Part shown: positions 51,307 through 60,936 of the stretch, piece by piece
Layout of the letters: the number at the start of each line of letters is the position of its first letter
How positions within the stretch are numbered: position 1 is the first letter of the stretch
Assembly: GCF_001026695.1 (NCBI RefSeq)
Contig: NZ_LDNB01000017.1
Span: 186,206-250,205, forward strand
Length of the DNA stretch: 64,000 nt
Reading direction: 5' to 3'
Origin: Neobacillus vireti
GTDB taxonomy: Bacteria; Bacillota; Bacilli; Bacillales; Cytobacillaceae
Made by a program: the position numbers and the translations under genes
Notes under the pieces: generated by a model
Told to the model about the DNA's origin: nothing
Database searches by the model: none
What the model saw: only the letters and a program-made list of their open reading frames with translations

Positions 51307-54300
51307 TGACAGAGGCAAAATGGGTGATGAACCGTGCGGGGTTATTGAATTTTTGGTATTACGATGATGAAATTTTTCCTTTCTCGGATGGAAAGCTACT
51401 GCTTAGGGGAACGAACGGCTCCGGGAAATCTGTAACCATGCAAAGCTTCCTGCCTGTTTTGTTAGACGGGAAAAAATCACCTGACCGACTCGATCCATTT
51501 GGATCTAAAGCCCGCAGAATGGAAGATTATTTACTCGGGGAAAAAGAGGTGGTCGATCGTGATGAGCGTACAGGGTATCTTTTTATCGAATATAAAAAGG
51601 CCGGCGTAGAGCGATACATTACAACTGGGATCGGGATGCAAGCCAAGCGGCATAAAGGAATTAAGTCTTGGTATTTTGTGATTACCGATAATCGCAGAAT
51701 TGGATATGATTTTGAACTTGCACATTCGCAACTAGGAGACCGAGTTCCTTTTTCCGCAAAGGAACTGGAAAATCGGATCGGAGAGGGCGGCTATGTTGTT
51801 CATACCCAGCGCGAATATATGGAGCTGGTGAATAAATATATTTTTGGTTTCCAATCAAATGAAGCTTATGAAGACTTGATCAAGCTTTTAATCCAATTAC
51901 GAAGTCCTAAACTTTCGAAGGATTTTAAACCGACAGTGATTTATGAAATATTAGAGTCGGCCTTGCCTCCTTTGACCGATGATGAGTTAAGGCATCTATC
52001 TGATACCATTGAAAGTATGGATCAAACCCAGCAGCAGCTCGAACAGTTGGAACGGGAATTTGCCTCTAGCAGCAGGCTGGTTAACCAGTATCATTCCTAT
52101 AATCAATATATTTTGGCCGAACGGGCAGGGAAGTGGCAGGATGCCTTAAAAAGGTACACTGTTGCTGAGGAACATGTAAAAGGTTTAACAGCCCAAGACG
52201 AAGAATTGACTCAAGAAATTAAACAAGAAGAGGAACAGAAGCAGCAATTTGCCCAGCAGCAAGAAATTGCCTTAGAAGAAAAAAAGCGGTTGGAGCGCCA
52301 TGAGGTTTGGAATCTGGAAGAGGATAAGCGTAAGAAAATAGAAAATACAAAATCTTTAAGTAGTGAAATAAATTCCTTACAAAAGAAATGGGACCACAAA
52401 AACAGTCAGTACAATCGTCTATGGCAGGAGCGGGAGCAGAGTCAAAACCAGATAAGGCAGCATGAAAGCGGCATGGAAGATTTATTAGGGGAGCTGCAAT
52501 TTGATGCGGAAGAGGCTGCTTTTTCAGAGCATGAGGTTAACGTCCATGATTTCGAACGTCATCAGGAGGAGGAGTTTGATTTTTCCATCTGGATTGGTGA
52601 GATTGGCAGTCATGAACAATTACTTGCGAATTTAAATCAATTAGCTGATGAGGAAAATCGTCTGTCAGAAGAGCATAACCGGCTCCAACGGCAATCCTCT
52701 GAGAAAAAGAAAGAGGTAGATGCAATCCGCAAGAATCTCGATCATTTAGCCGATTGGTTTACGGAAGAGAAGCAAAGGTTGGAGCATCAGGTATTTACTT
52801 GGATTGAGCAGCATCCAAAGCTTATTTTTTCAAATGAAAGACGCCAAGAAATCGCCCGATCAATCGAAGGTTTATATGAAGAAAATCGGTACGAGCAAGT
52901 GAGGGAAAAACTCCTTGCTGTGGTTAATGATTATATTACCGATATCAGTACGAAGAAAAAGCTCATGGAGACAAAAATAGAAGATAAAAAGCACGAATTG
53001 GAAGCAGCACGAGCAGAATTGCATCACTGGAAGACATTAAAAATGCCAAACCCGGATCGTGCTAAGGATACAGAGGCATTTCGCTTGCAGCTGCTAGAAG
53101 ACGGGCAGGCATTTATTCCGTTTTATGCGGCCGTTGAGTTCCAAGATGATGTGACCGAAGAACAGAAAGAGCGGATTGAATCTGCGTTAAAACAAACGGG
53201 CATATTGGACAGCTTGATCACTGAAAATGCCCTTGCCCCAACCCATGATCGGGTAATTCGTCCTGAGCCGCAATTACTCGGATATACGTTAGCAGATTAT
53301 TTGCGTCCGGATTTAGAGGCAGACAGTCTTATTTCAAACAAACTTGTTGATGAAATATTACGGAGCATCTCCCTTGAACAGGAAGGGGCAGGTTTTCATG
53401 TGGATGTCGATGGATCATATTCACTTGGTTGTTTAGTGGGGCATGCACCAAATGAAGGGCCGTCTAAATATATCGGCCGCTCATCCCGCAAACGATACCA
53501 GCAAGAGAAAATCAAAGAATGTCAGGAAACCATTGAGCAACTCCAATTAGAGTTAGAGGAGCTAAAGGTGCAACTCAGTCAATACGAAGAGAATCTCCTC
53601 CAAGCAGCACAATGGAAGCAGACCATGCCAACAGATCAGGAACTTAATGACTTGAATGTTCAGATTGAAAAGACCGGCCATCAATTGGAGGAGCAAAAAA
53701 AGGTTCTTTTTCAGCTGGATGAACAGTGGAAGCAAGTACACGGTCACCTCCAAGTGATTAAAATACAGCTCCATCAAGAAGGCCGCCAGCTAAATCTTTC
53801 TTTAACTAAAGAAGTCTTAGGGCAAGCATTAATCTCAGCTAAAAACTATCGTGATCAACTCTATAGCTTTAAAGATCTTTTTCAAAAATGTTTATTTGCC
53901 CGGAAAAGAATAGAGGATTTAACTCATCGCTTATTTGAAATGGAAACGGAACTGGACGATCTTAAAGGGGATCAAAATGTCAAGGAATCACAGTTGCGGA
54001 AAGAAAAGGCTGAAATTGAGTCAATTGAGCAACAGCTGAAGCTAAAAGGGATCGAGGAAGTAAGACTTCGGATTCAACAAGTGCAGCAGGAGCTAAGGGA
54101 AGCAACAGAAGGCATCAATCATCTACTTGAAACCATTCCTCAGAAGAAAGCAAAACAAGAAACCTGTCAAAATGAATTAGCAGCAGCTAAAACAAGTGCG
54201 GAATTCTGGTCAAATATGGCGGACGAATGGGAACAGATGGTGAGAGCGGATATCGCCCGTGGTTTTGTAGAAGTTGTTGAAATGGATCCTGTTAAAATCG

Positions 54301-55415
54301 TTAAACAGCTGGAATCCATTTTAGGAAAATATGACCGTTCGAAGCTAAATGAACAGCTAACAAAGACGTTCATCAATGAACAGATATTTTTAACGGAGTA
54401 CAGGATGTTTGAATACCCGGAAGAGACCGAGCGTCCAGAGTGGTTTTCGAAGGAATGGGGCGAATACTATGAACCATTTATGAATGAATGGAATCAGCTT
54501 CAAAGCCGCCGTTTAATTCTAATGGAATATAAAGGCCAGCGTGTCAGTCCGTATTTTGTGTTCACATCACTGGAAAAAGAGTTAGAAGACCAAAAAGGTT
54601 GGCTTGATGAACAAGACCGCCAACTCTATGAGGATATTATCGTCAATACAGTTGGAGTAATCTTACGAAATCGAATCAAACGTGCCGAAAAATGGGTGAG
54701 TGAGATGGACAAAATCATGGAAAGCCGTGATAATTCATCTGGATTAACGTTCTCGATTGCATGGAAACCATTAACGGCCGAATCGGAACAAGAATTGGAT
54801 ACAAAAGACTTGGTTAAGCTTTTGCAGCGGAATAGTAAGTTTTTGAACGAGGATGATTTAAATCGGATTACAAAACACTTCCAATCGAGAATAGGAAAAG
54901 CGAAGGAATTAATTCAGTTACGGAATGAAGGATCGACGCTTCATCAAGTGTTAAAAGAAGTGTTGGATTATCGGAAGTGGTTCACTTTTGTTCTTTCATT
55001 TAAACGTGTAAATGAACCGAAACGAGAATTGACGAACAATGCCTTCTTTAAATTTAGCGGCGGCGAGAAGGCAATGGCGATGTATATTCCGTTGTTTACG
55101 GCGGCCTATTCAAGATATAAAGAAGCAGGAGAGATGGCGCCGTATATCATTTCACTCGATGAGGCCTTTGCCGGGGTCGATGAGAATAATATCCGTGACA
55201 TGTTTGAAGTGGTGGAACAGCTTGGCTTTAACTATATAATGAACTCACAAGCCTTATGGGGAGATTATGACACCATTTCAAGTCTATCAATTTGCGAGTT
55301 AGTACGGCCAAAGAATGCCGACTTTGTTACTGTGATTCGCTATCAATGGGACGGGAAACAGCGCACCTTTGTGGTGGACGATGAGCACGTTGAGGAGCTA
55401 GTGACACATGATTGA
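51303..55415 (+). CDS. jetC: Wadjet-type SMC/MukB-like ATPase JetC (TIGR02680)
   Basis: 1370 aa. The Walker A is GTNGSGKS (36-43) near the N-terminus; the ABC signature FSGGEKAM (~1251-1258) and Walker B IISLDEAFAGVD (~D1286/E1287) are near the C-terminus. Between lie long coiled coils (about 230-480 and 740-1010) separated by a globular hinge around residues 600-730. This is the layout of SMC motors that extrude DNA loops. Wadjet uses loop extrusion to detect small circular DNA, which is then cut by JetD. SD GGAGGAACAG precedes adjacent ATGs at 51303 and 51306. Intact, with no stop or frameshift. Confidence 0.93.
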   Translation: MMTEAKWVMNRAGLLNFWYYDDEIFPFSDGKLLLRGTNGSGKSVTMQSFLPVLLDGKKSPDRLDPFGSKARRMEDYLLGEKEVVDRDERTGYLFIEYKKAGVERYITTGIGMQAKRHKGIKSWYFVITDNRRIGYDFELAHSQLGDRVPFSAKELENRIGEGGYVVHTQREYMELVNKYIFGFQSNEAYEDLIKLLIQLRSPKLSKDFKPTVIYEILESALPPLTDDELRHLSDTIESMDQTQQQLEQLEREFASSSRLVNQYHSYNQYILAERAGKWQDALKRYTVAEEHVKGLTAQDEELTQEIKQEEEQKQQFAQQQEIALEEKKRLERHEVWNLEEDKRKKIENTKSLSSEINSLQKKWDHKNSQYNRLWQEREQSQNQIRQHESGMEDLLGELQFDAEEAAFSEHEVNVHDFERHQEEEFDFSIWIGEIGSHEQLLANLNQLADEENRLSEEHNRLQRQSSEKKKEVDAIRKNLDHLADWFTEEKQRLEHQVFTWIEQHPKLIFSNERRQEIARSIEGLYEENRYEQVREKLLAVVNDYITDISTKKKLMETKIEDKKHELEAARAELHHWKTLKMPNPDRAKDTEAFRLQLLEDGQAFIPFYAAVEFQDDVTEEQKERIESALKQTGILDSLITENALAPTHDRVIRPEPQLLGYTLADYLRPDLEADSLISNKLVDEILRSISLEQEGAGFHVDVDGSYSLGCLVGHAPNEGPSKYIGRSSRKRYQQEKIKECQETIEQLQLELEELKVQLSQYEENLLQAAQWKQTMPTDQELNDLNVQIEKTGHQLEEQKKVLFQLDEQWKQVHGHLQVIKIQLHQEGRQLNLSLTKEVLGQALISAKNYRDQLYSFKDLFQKCLFARKRIEDLTHRLFEMETELDDLKGDQNVKESQLRKEKAEIESIEQQLKLKGIEEVRLRIQQVQQELREATEGINHLLETIPQKKAKQETCQNELAAAKTSAEFWSNMADEWEQMVRADIARGFVEVVEMDPVKIVKQLESILGKYDRSKLNEQLTKTFINEQIFLTEYRMFEYPEETERPEWFSKEWGEYYEPFMNEWNQLQSRRLILMEYKGQRVSPYFVFTSLEKELEDQKGWLDEQDRQLYEDIIVNTVGVILRNRIKRAEKWVSEMDKIMESRDNSSGLTFSIAWKPLTAESEQELDTKDLVKLLQRNSKFLNEDDLNRITKHFQSRIGKAKELIQLRNEGSTLHQVLKEVLDYRKWFTFVLSFKRVNEPKRELTNNAFFKFSGGEKAMAMYIPLFTAAYSRYKEAGEMAPYIISLDEAFAGVDENNIRDMFEVVEQLGFNYIMNSQALWGDYDTISSLSICELVRPKNADFVTVIRYQWDGKQRTFVVDDEHVEELVTHD

Positions 55416-56703
55416 CAAAGTACAGGTGTTTAGGGACGAACCAGGTTTTGTTAAATTGTTTACCCTATTTAAAGAAAAATACCGTTCAATCGGGAGAATC
55501 GGCGGCATGGTGAGTTTGGATGGCTTTTCCTATGATGAGGTGGAATCAATTGCCGGCTTTTTGGGACAGTCTGTTGAAGCGCTCCTTGAAAAAGGGAAGG
55601 TTTCATTACTTTCTTTTGAAAAAGAATTACCGTTGACCGGTTTTGCAGAGTATTCCCTTATTGAATTGCTTGAAGAAGTGCTCGGGGAGTCGATACTTAC
55701 TAAACATGAGGAAAGTGGCATTGAAGAAGAGAAAGAAAAGAGGTTTTTACAAGAGTTATCTTTTATATGTCCTGAGGGAAGTTGGTGGTGGGACTGGATT
55801 GAGTCGAAACCGCCGGATTCCCGGTGGATTTGGTCGCTTTATAAGCAGGATGCGGTTGGTTTAATGGAAAAATTCATCACCGTTTTTAAAGCATATCAAG
55901 ATCTTCCCTGTAAGGAGAATAAGTATGAAAGACTGCCGCTGTTTGCCCAACGAACAACGGGAAATCCACATATTTTCGATAATAATCAACTAACTGGGAA
56001 ATTGCTCGTCAATTGCCTGCAGGTAGATCAACAGCTTAAGGGGCGACGCGTACCGGGAATGCCGAAAACAACAGAGGATCTAAATGATTTGCTAGGTTTG
56101 TATGGTTTGATGAGGGATGATTTGTGGAGTTTTGTTTCCTGCCGCGGATTACTTGCGGAAGGTGAAATGGGGATTCATCCTGTTTGGAAAGCCGCAGCTG
56201 AAACTGACACAGTTCTAAACGTTCCGCTTAAGGAATTACTGAAAATAAAAAGAATCTGGCCCGCTGCAGGAAAAAAGGTTTGGATTGTTGAAAATTCAAG
56301 TGTTTGTTCGACGATTGTTGATGAGGTTGCTGATGCTCCTGTAATCTGCACCCACGGGCAATTTCGGGCTGCGAGCTGGATATTGTTGGAGTTATTAGTG
56401 GAAGCGGGCTGTCACCTTTACTATTCGGGTGACCTAGATCCGGAAGGGGTATCGATGGCACAGCGGCTTTTCGATCGTTATCAGGGTCATGTAACTTGTT
56501 GGAGGATGGATGTTGAATCCTATGATAAAACCATTTCAGATGAGGATATTTCTGGCAGGCTTTCTAAATTGGAGTCAATAACTGCACCTGAACTTCTTGA
56601 AGTAGTGAATGTCCTTAAAATGCGGCAAAAAGCGGGCTATCAAGAAGGTTTAGTTGAGCAACTTGTTCAGGATATTAAAAACGAGTTTAATGTGTTACTT
56701 TAG
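55408..56703 (+). CDS. jetD: Wadjet-type nuclease JetD (DUF2399/TIGR02679, TOPRIM)
   Basis: 431 aa, overlapping jetC by eight bases. The N-terminal half is a TIGR02679-type domain. The C-terminal half is TOPRIM-like: IVENSSVCSTIV supplies the Glu and YYSGDLDPEGVSMAQRLFDR the D-x-D pair (D342, D344) that binds Mg2+. JetD cleaves plasmid DNA once the SMC complex has reeled it in. All catalytic acids I would expect are present, so the operon appears active. The class (DUF2397/DUF2398/DUF2399) I take to be type III, which I am less sure of than of the family. Confidence 0.88.
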   Translation: MIDKVQVFRDEPGFVKLFTLFKEKYRSIGRIGGMVSLDGFSYDEVESIAGFLGQSVEALLEKGKVSLLSFEKELPLTGFAEYSLIELLEEVLGESILTKHEESGIEEEKEKRFLQELSFICPEGSWWWDWIESKPPDSRWIWSLYKQDAVGLMEKFITVFKAYQDLPCKENKYERLPLFAQRTTGNPHIFDNNQLTGKLLVNCLQVDQQLKGRRVPGMPKTTEDLNDLLGLYGLMRDDLWSFVSCRGLLAEGEMGIHPVWKAAAETDTVLNVPLKELLKIKRIWPAAGKKVWIVENSSVCSTIVDEVADAPVICTHGQFRAASWILLELLVEAGCHLYYSGDLDPEGVSMAQRLFDRYQGHVTCWRMDVESYDKTISDEDISGRLSKLESITAPELLEVVNVLKMRQKAGYQEGLVEQLVQDIKNEFNVLL

Positions 56704-56756
56704 GTTGAATCAAATATAGTAGGAATCCAGTTGGATCCCCACCACAAAAAGCGCTA

Positions 56757-58100
56757 TTACTCTACTGTAACCGACAACGATTTAACTAAAACCGAAGGGG
56801 AGCCGATCGGTGAAAGCGGGAATGTTAAATCAGAGCCAATTTCCTCGACATGCTGCAATAATTGATAAAAGTTACCTGCAATGGTCATTAAATTAACTGG
56901 GTATTGTACCTTTCCATCTGCAACATAGAACCCATTTGCGGCAATTGAAAAGTCACCTGAGACTGTGTTGGCGCCTGAATGCAAACCAGATAGACTTGTA
57001 ATCAAAATACCTTCGTCCATGGTAGCGAGCAAATCTTCAAAGGAGAGATCGGAAGGTTCAATATATAGGTTAGATGGACCGACCTTGACAGCACTTTTAT
57101 AGGAATCCTTATGGGCATGGCCAGTAGTTTCAGCCTGCTCTTTTTTTGCTGTTTTTTGATTGTGAAGTAAGGATTGCAGCACACCTGACTCTACTAATGT
57201 AAGTTTCTTAGTTGCAACTCCTTCACTGTCAAACGTCCTGCTAGCAAGGCCATCTTCAAGGAATGGATCATCAACAATGGTAATCTTATGATTGGCTATC
57301 TGTGTTCCGAGCTTATCTTTTAAAGATGAAATCCCTGCTTGTGTATTTTCCGCTGAAAAATTTGGCGAGTATGTTGCCAATAGATTTGCTGCGGCATCAT
57401 TTCTTAAAAGAACCGGATAGTCCTTGCTAACGATATTCTTTGAACCTAATTGAGAAAGTGCTTCTTCAGCAGCTTTTTTGGCGATTTCCTTTGCATTTAA
57501 GTTATGGAAGTCTTTAGACACTGTAAATTCAAATGATGTTTTTGTTTCGTCCCCGTCCTTAACAATCGCTTCCACGATGACATACAAATAATTCATTCCA
57601 TCCGTTAATGACAAACCTTTATTATTTGAAAGAGATCGCGAAACCGTTTCTGTTCGAATCATGCAATAGTCTGTCGCAACAATTCTTGTATCTAATGCAA
57701 GTAGTTCTCGTTCCACATCTTTAATAAATTGTATTTTTTCAGGGATGGTTACTTCATATAAGGCAGTAGAGAAAAAGTTTCCTTGCTCATAGTGACTGCT
57801 GCCGGCAAAGATTTCTTCTCTATCTTCATCATTTATGATCAACGTGTTTTCTTTCGCGTTATCCAACAAGAAGGGGATGGAGGCATCGTCGATTTTTTCG
57901 GTATAGGCATAGCCCATTTTTCCATTAAATATCCCGCGGAAGGAAATGCCGCCGTCCTCGGCAATTTCATATTGATCAATTTCCCCTTTGAATATTTGGC
58001 AGCCAAATACTTCTTTCTTTTCATAATACATTTCAACATCCGTAAAACCGCTGGCTAGTGCCGCACTAAATAGGTTCGCTTGAAATTCCTGTATATTCAT
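56757..58100 (-). CDS. tldE: TldE/PmbA-type metalloprotease subunit
   Basis: 447 aa from ATG 58100 (SD AAAGGGGGAATAAG); the frame extends to 58145 inside tldD without support. TldE is the non-catalytic partner of TldD. Landmarks are FKGEIDQYEIAEDGG, GYAYTEKIDD at the N-terminus, and GLHSGANTVSGDFSIAANGF near the C-terminus, a typical PmbA segment. The zinc HExxxH of TldD is absent here, as expected. The pair degrades unfolded peptides and can process ribosomal peptides such as microcin B17 leader. Co-transcribed with tldD, four bases apart. Confidence 0.92.
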   Translation of the reverse strand: MNIQEFQANLFSAALASGFTDVEMYYEKKEVFGCQIFKGEIDQYEIAEDGGISFRGIFNGKMGYAYTEKIDDASIPFLLDNAKENTLIINDEDREEIFAGSSHYEQGNFFSTALYEVTIPEKIQFIKDVERELLALDTRIVATDYCMIRTETVSRSLSNNKGLSLTDGMNYLYVIVEAIVKDGDETKTSFEFTVSKDFHNLNAKEIAKKAAEEALSQLGSKNIVSKDYPVLLRNDAAANLLATYSPNFSAENTQAGISSLKDKLGTQIANHKITIVDDPFLEDGLASRTFDSEGVATKKLTLVESGVLQSLLHNQKTAKKEQAETTGHAHKDSYKSAVKVGPSNLYIEPSDLSFEDLLATMDEGILITSLSGLHSGANTVSGDFSIAANGFYVADGKVQYPVNLMTIAGNFYQLLQHVEEIGSDLTFPLSPIGSPSVLVKSLSVTVE

Positions 58101-58104
58101 GCAC

Positions 58105-59493
58105 TTATTCCCCCTTTGTCCCACCGACGGTAATTTCGCTGACACGGATCATTGGCTGTCCGACGTTAACCGGAATACTTCCACTTAGCGAACCGCACAT
58201 TCCAGCGCCATGCCCTAAATTATTTCCGACCATATCTACAAGCTGCAAGGTTTTAGGTCCATTTCCGATTAAGGTGGCACCTTTTAATGGCTTACCGAGC
58301 TTTCCGTTTTTCACCTCATACGCTTCCATAACCGCAAAGTTATAATCACCTGTAGATGGGTTAACCTGACCGCCGCCCATATATTTGGTATAAATACCAT
58401 GTTCGGTATTGGCAATGATTTCTTCAGGAGTTGATGTTCCTGGGGCAATATACGTATTTGTCATCCTCGAGGTCGGCGCATAGCGGAAGGATTGTCTTCT
58501 TCCCGAACCAGTCGATTCCATGCCCATTCGTCTTGAATTAAATTTATCAATTAAATAGCCTTTGAGAATACCATTTTCAATGAGAACATTTTTGCGCGTC
58601 TTTTCACCTTCATCATCAATATTGTTGGAACCCCATTCATTTTGAATCGTGCCGTCATCGATATATGTAACAATGGACGGTGCAACCTTTTCACCAATGC
58701 GGTTCGCAAACACAGAGTTGTTTTTCGCAACAGCGGTTGCCTCTAATCCATGGCCACAGGCTTCATGAAAAATAACGCCGCCGAAATCATTATCGATAAT
58801 CACAGGGAATTTCCCACTTGGACAAGGGCTTGCGTCTAACATCGTCACAGCAATTCGGGCTGCTTCATTCGCAAAATGGTCGATATTTAAATTCTCGAAA
58901 AATTCAAAGCCTTGATGGGCGCCCGGTCCATGAAAACCTGTTTCCATTTGATTATCACGCACTGCTACTGCCTGAATCGCCAGCCTTGAACGCACTCGTT
59001 TGTCTTCGGCAAATTTCCCTTCCGAATTGGCAATCAGGACATTTTGCTCTTCATCCATGTAACGGACAGTAACCTGTGAAATACTAGAATGGTAGTTTTT
59101 TGCCGAATCATAAGCATTTTTCATGATCGATGCCTTGCGGGATTTATCGACCTCTTGCGGGTTGAGATGGATAGGATGGATGTTTTCGACTGACTCGTGA
59201 ACAAAAGGGGCCAGCTGAATGATTGAATTCCCGCTAATCGCCTGTGCCGCATTTTTAGCTGCTTTCAGAAGACCTTCTTTACTGTGATCGGTTGTATAGG
59301 CGTAGACGCTTTGCAATCCTTTAAAAACACGGATGCCAATCCCAAAATCACGCCCGGAAAGGCAGGTTTCAATTTTTCCGCTCTGCAAGGTAAAGTTATT
59401 CGTAAAACGATCCTCGACGAAAATCTCCGAAAAATCCCCACCCGTTGATAAAGCTGCTGTCAGTACGTCTTCAATTAAAGATTGACTTAGCAT
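58105..59493 (-). CDS. tldD: TldD-type metalloprotease, catalytic subunit
   Basis: 462 aa with SD GGGAGG before ATG 59493. The zinc motif is HEACGHGLEATAVAKNNSVF (HExxxH plus downstream residues), preceded by IIDNDFGGVIF. MGGGQVNPSTGDYNFAVMEA and GAGMCGSLSGSIPVNVGQP complete the TldD C-terminus; the Cys of GMCGS is the other zinc ligand. The heterodimer forms a closed chamber that admits only flexible peptides. No ribosomal peptide precursor is visible nearby, so a housekeeping role is more likely than a biosynthetic one. Confidence 0.95.
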   Translation of the reverse strand: MLSQSLIEDVLTAALSTGGDFSEIFVEDRFTNNFTLQSGKIETCLSGRDFGIGIRVFKGLQSVYAYTTDHSKEGLLKAAKNAAQAISGNSIIQLAPFVHESVENIHPIHLNPQEVDKSRKASIMKNAYDSAKNYHSSISQVTVRYMDEEQNVLIANSEGKFAEDKRVRSRLAIQAVAVRDNQMETGFHGPGAHQGFEFFENLNIDHFANEAARIAVTMLDASPCPSGKFPVIIDNDFGGVIFHEACGHGLEATAVAKNNSVFANRIGEKVAPSIVTYIDDGTIQNEWGSNNIDDEGEKTRKNVLIENGILKGYLIDKFNSRRMGMESTGSGRRQSFRYAPTSRMTNTYIAPGTSTPEEIIANTEHGIYTKYMGGGQVNPSTGDYNFAVMEAYEVKNGKLGKPLKGATLIGNGPKTLQLVDMVGNNLGHGAGMCGSLSGSIPVNVGQPMIRVSEITVGGTKGE

Positions 59494-59686
59494 TTTAAAC
59501 CTCCCAGATTCTTTTTAATAAATAGAAAGATTCTGATTTCTACAGTTAGAATCCACCTATGGGATGATACCTATTTATCATACAACATTTTCTCTATTAT
59601 GGGTAATTTTACCTCTAAAGTGTTGTGATCATTTGAAAAGGTAAAATAGAAAGAGGGTTTCCTTTTTTGACTTCCGCGATTACAGG

Positions 59687-60523
59687 TTATTGCTTTAGCT
59701 TTTTTATTATTACAGCTTCAATGGTTTTCCAGGGCAGGATGGTTTTTAGCAACAGATTTTTCTTTACACCTTTACCAATCGAATATCTAAGGGCTGGATT
59801 TTTCTGCTGTGAGGCAATTTGAGCTACTAGTTTAGCAACCTCCATGGGATTGCCATGTTCTGCTTTTCCGGTTTCCATTTCTTTTAACATACTCTCCATA
59901 TAGGATTTGTAGGGTGAATCAGTACGGATTTCCATCTGGTCAACGCTAGACCAAATATTGGTTTGATACGACCCCGGTTCGATTATCGATACATCAATCC
60001 CAAAAGGTTTGAGCTCAAGTCTTAAGCTTTCGCTATACCCTTCTAGAGCATGCTTGGATGATGTATAAGCAGATAAACCCGGGAATCCGAATCTCCCGCT
60101 AATGCTGCCCATGTTGATAATCCTGCCTTGATTTCTAACTCTCATAAAAGGAAGGACTGCATTGGTCACAGCAATCACACCAAAGAAGTTGGTTTCAAAT
60201 TGCTGCCGGTAATCTTCTAGTGAAAGCTCCTCGCTAAAACCTCCCTGGGCAAAACCTGCATTGTTTACCAGCACATCTACAGATGGATAGTCAGATAGAA
60301 TCGTTTCAAAGTTATTAATTGAATCAGCCGATGTGACGTCGAGTGGTTGAATATGAATGAATTCAGCCACATTGTTTTCGTTCGCGCGTTCTAGTAATGC
60401 TTTAGCTTTATTACTATCTCTCATTGTCGCAATCACCGTAAAGCCCTTCAATGCCAGTTCAATGACGCACAACAAACCAAAGCCGCTCGAGGACCCAGTA
60501 ACGATTGCTGTTTTTTTGTTCAT
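59687..60523 (-). CDS. Short-chain dehydrogenase/reductase
   Basis: 278 aa classical SDR. The cofactor loop is VTGSSSGFGLLCVIELALKG, the NNAG motif is LVNNAGFAQGG, and the catalytic triad is S in NMGSISGRFGFPG and Y/K in YTSSKHALEGYSES. FGIDVSIIEPGSYQTNIW is the usual strand beyond the active site. Such SDRs include Bacillus YqjQ-like and retinol-type reductases; the substrate is not evident. ATG 60523 with SD AAAGGAGA. Single gene. Confidence 0.9.
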   Translation of the reverse strand: MNKKTAIVTGSSSGFGLLCVIELALKGFTVIATMRDSNKAKALLERANENNVAEFIHIQPLDVTSADSINNFETILSDYPSVDVLVNNAGFAQGGFSEELSLEDYRQQFETNFFGVIAVTNAVLPFMRVRNQGRIINMGSISGRFGFPGLSAYTSSKHALEGYSESLRLELKPFGIDVSIIEPGSYQTNIWSSVDQMEIRTDSPYKSYMESMLKEMETGKAEHGNPMEVAKLVAQIASQQKNPALRYSIGKGVKKNLLLKTILPWKTIEAVIIKKLKQ

Positions 60524-60595
60524 GTTATCTCCTTTAAAAATCGCCTTTATTTTTATTAAACCTTAATAAAGAGGGAATTGTATAGTATTAAACGA

Positions 60596-60630
60596 AAAAG
60601 GGAGCCCCAATATTGGGACACCCTGATTCG
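60596..60630 (-). terminator. Terminator of the spore-protein gene
   Basis: On the minus strand GGGTGTCCCAATATTGGGGCTCCC forms a stem with palindromic CCCAATATTGGG core, then TTTTT, just after the stop at 60642. Confidence 0.75.
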
Positions 60631-60641
60631 GAAATCGCAGG

Positions 60642-60836
60642 TTATTGACCTTGTTGATTTCGTAATGATTGTTCAGCTAAAGCGACAAGCCGTTTTGTCA
60701 TTTCACCGCCAACTGCACCGTTTGCTCGTGCGGTCGTATCAGCACCAAGCTGAACTCCAAACTCGCCCGCAATTTCTTCTTTCATTTGATCCAGAACACT
60801 GCCTGCACCCGGAACTAAAAGTTTGTTTCTAGCCAT
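60642..60836 (-). CDS. Alpha/beta-type small acid-soluble spore protein
   Basis: 64 aa. [20 protein letters not shown] with the GPR protease-recognition Glu-Phe (E-[FI]-A-x-E-like region) and [20 protein letters not shown] are the two conserved blocks of alpha/beta-type SASPs, which coat and protect DNA in the dormant spore. The N-terminus [15 protein letters not shown] is typical of Bacillus members. SD GGGAGTGATGG. It should be read by sigma-G in the forespore. It establishes the host as a spore former. Confidence 0.95.
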   Translation of the reverse strand: MARNKLLVPGAGSVLDQMKEEIAGEFGVQLGADTTARANGAVGGEMTKRLVALAEQSLRNQQGQ

Positions 60837-60936
60837 GATCCATCACTCCCGCCGAAGTTTTTTGAGCAATAGAAAAAAATTGCTCATATTTACTTTGTCC
60901 TATTTGAAAATACTGATTCGTTTTAAATAGTAACAA

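Noticed and set aside
49000-56700. Antisense frames within jetA-jetD and within narG
   Set aside because: They are long only because of codon bias of the sense strand, have no SDs and resemble nothing.
56757-59493. TldD/TldE as part of a ribosomally made peptide pathway
   Set aside because: No short precursor, modifying enzyme or exporter lies beside them; the pair is common as housekeeping genes.
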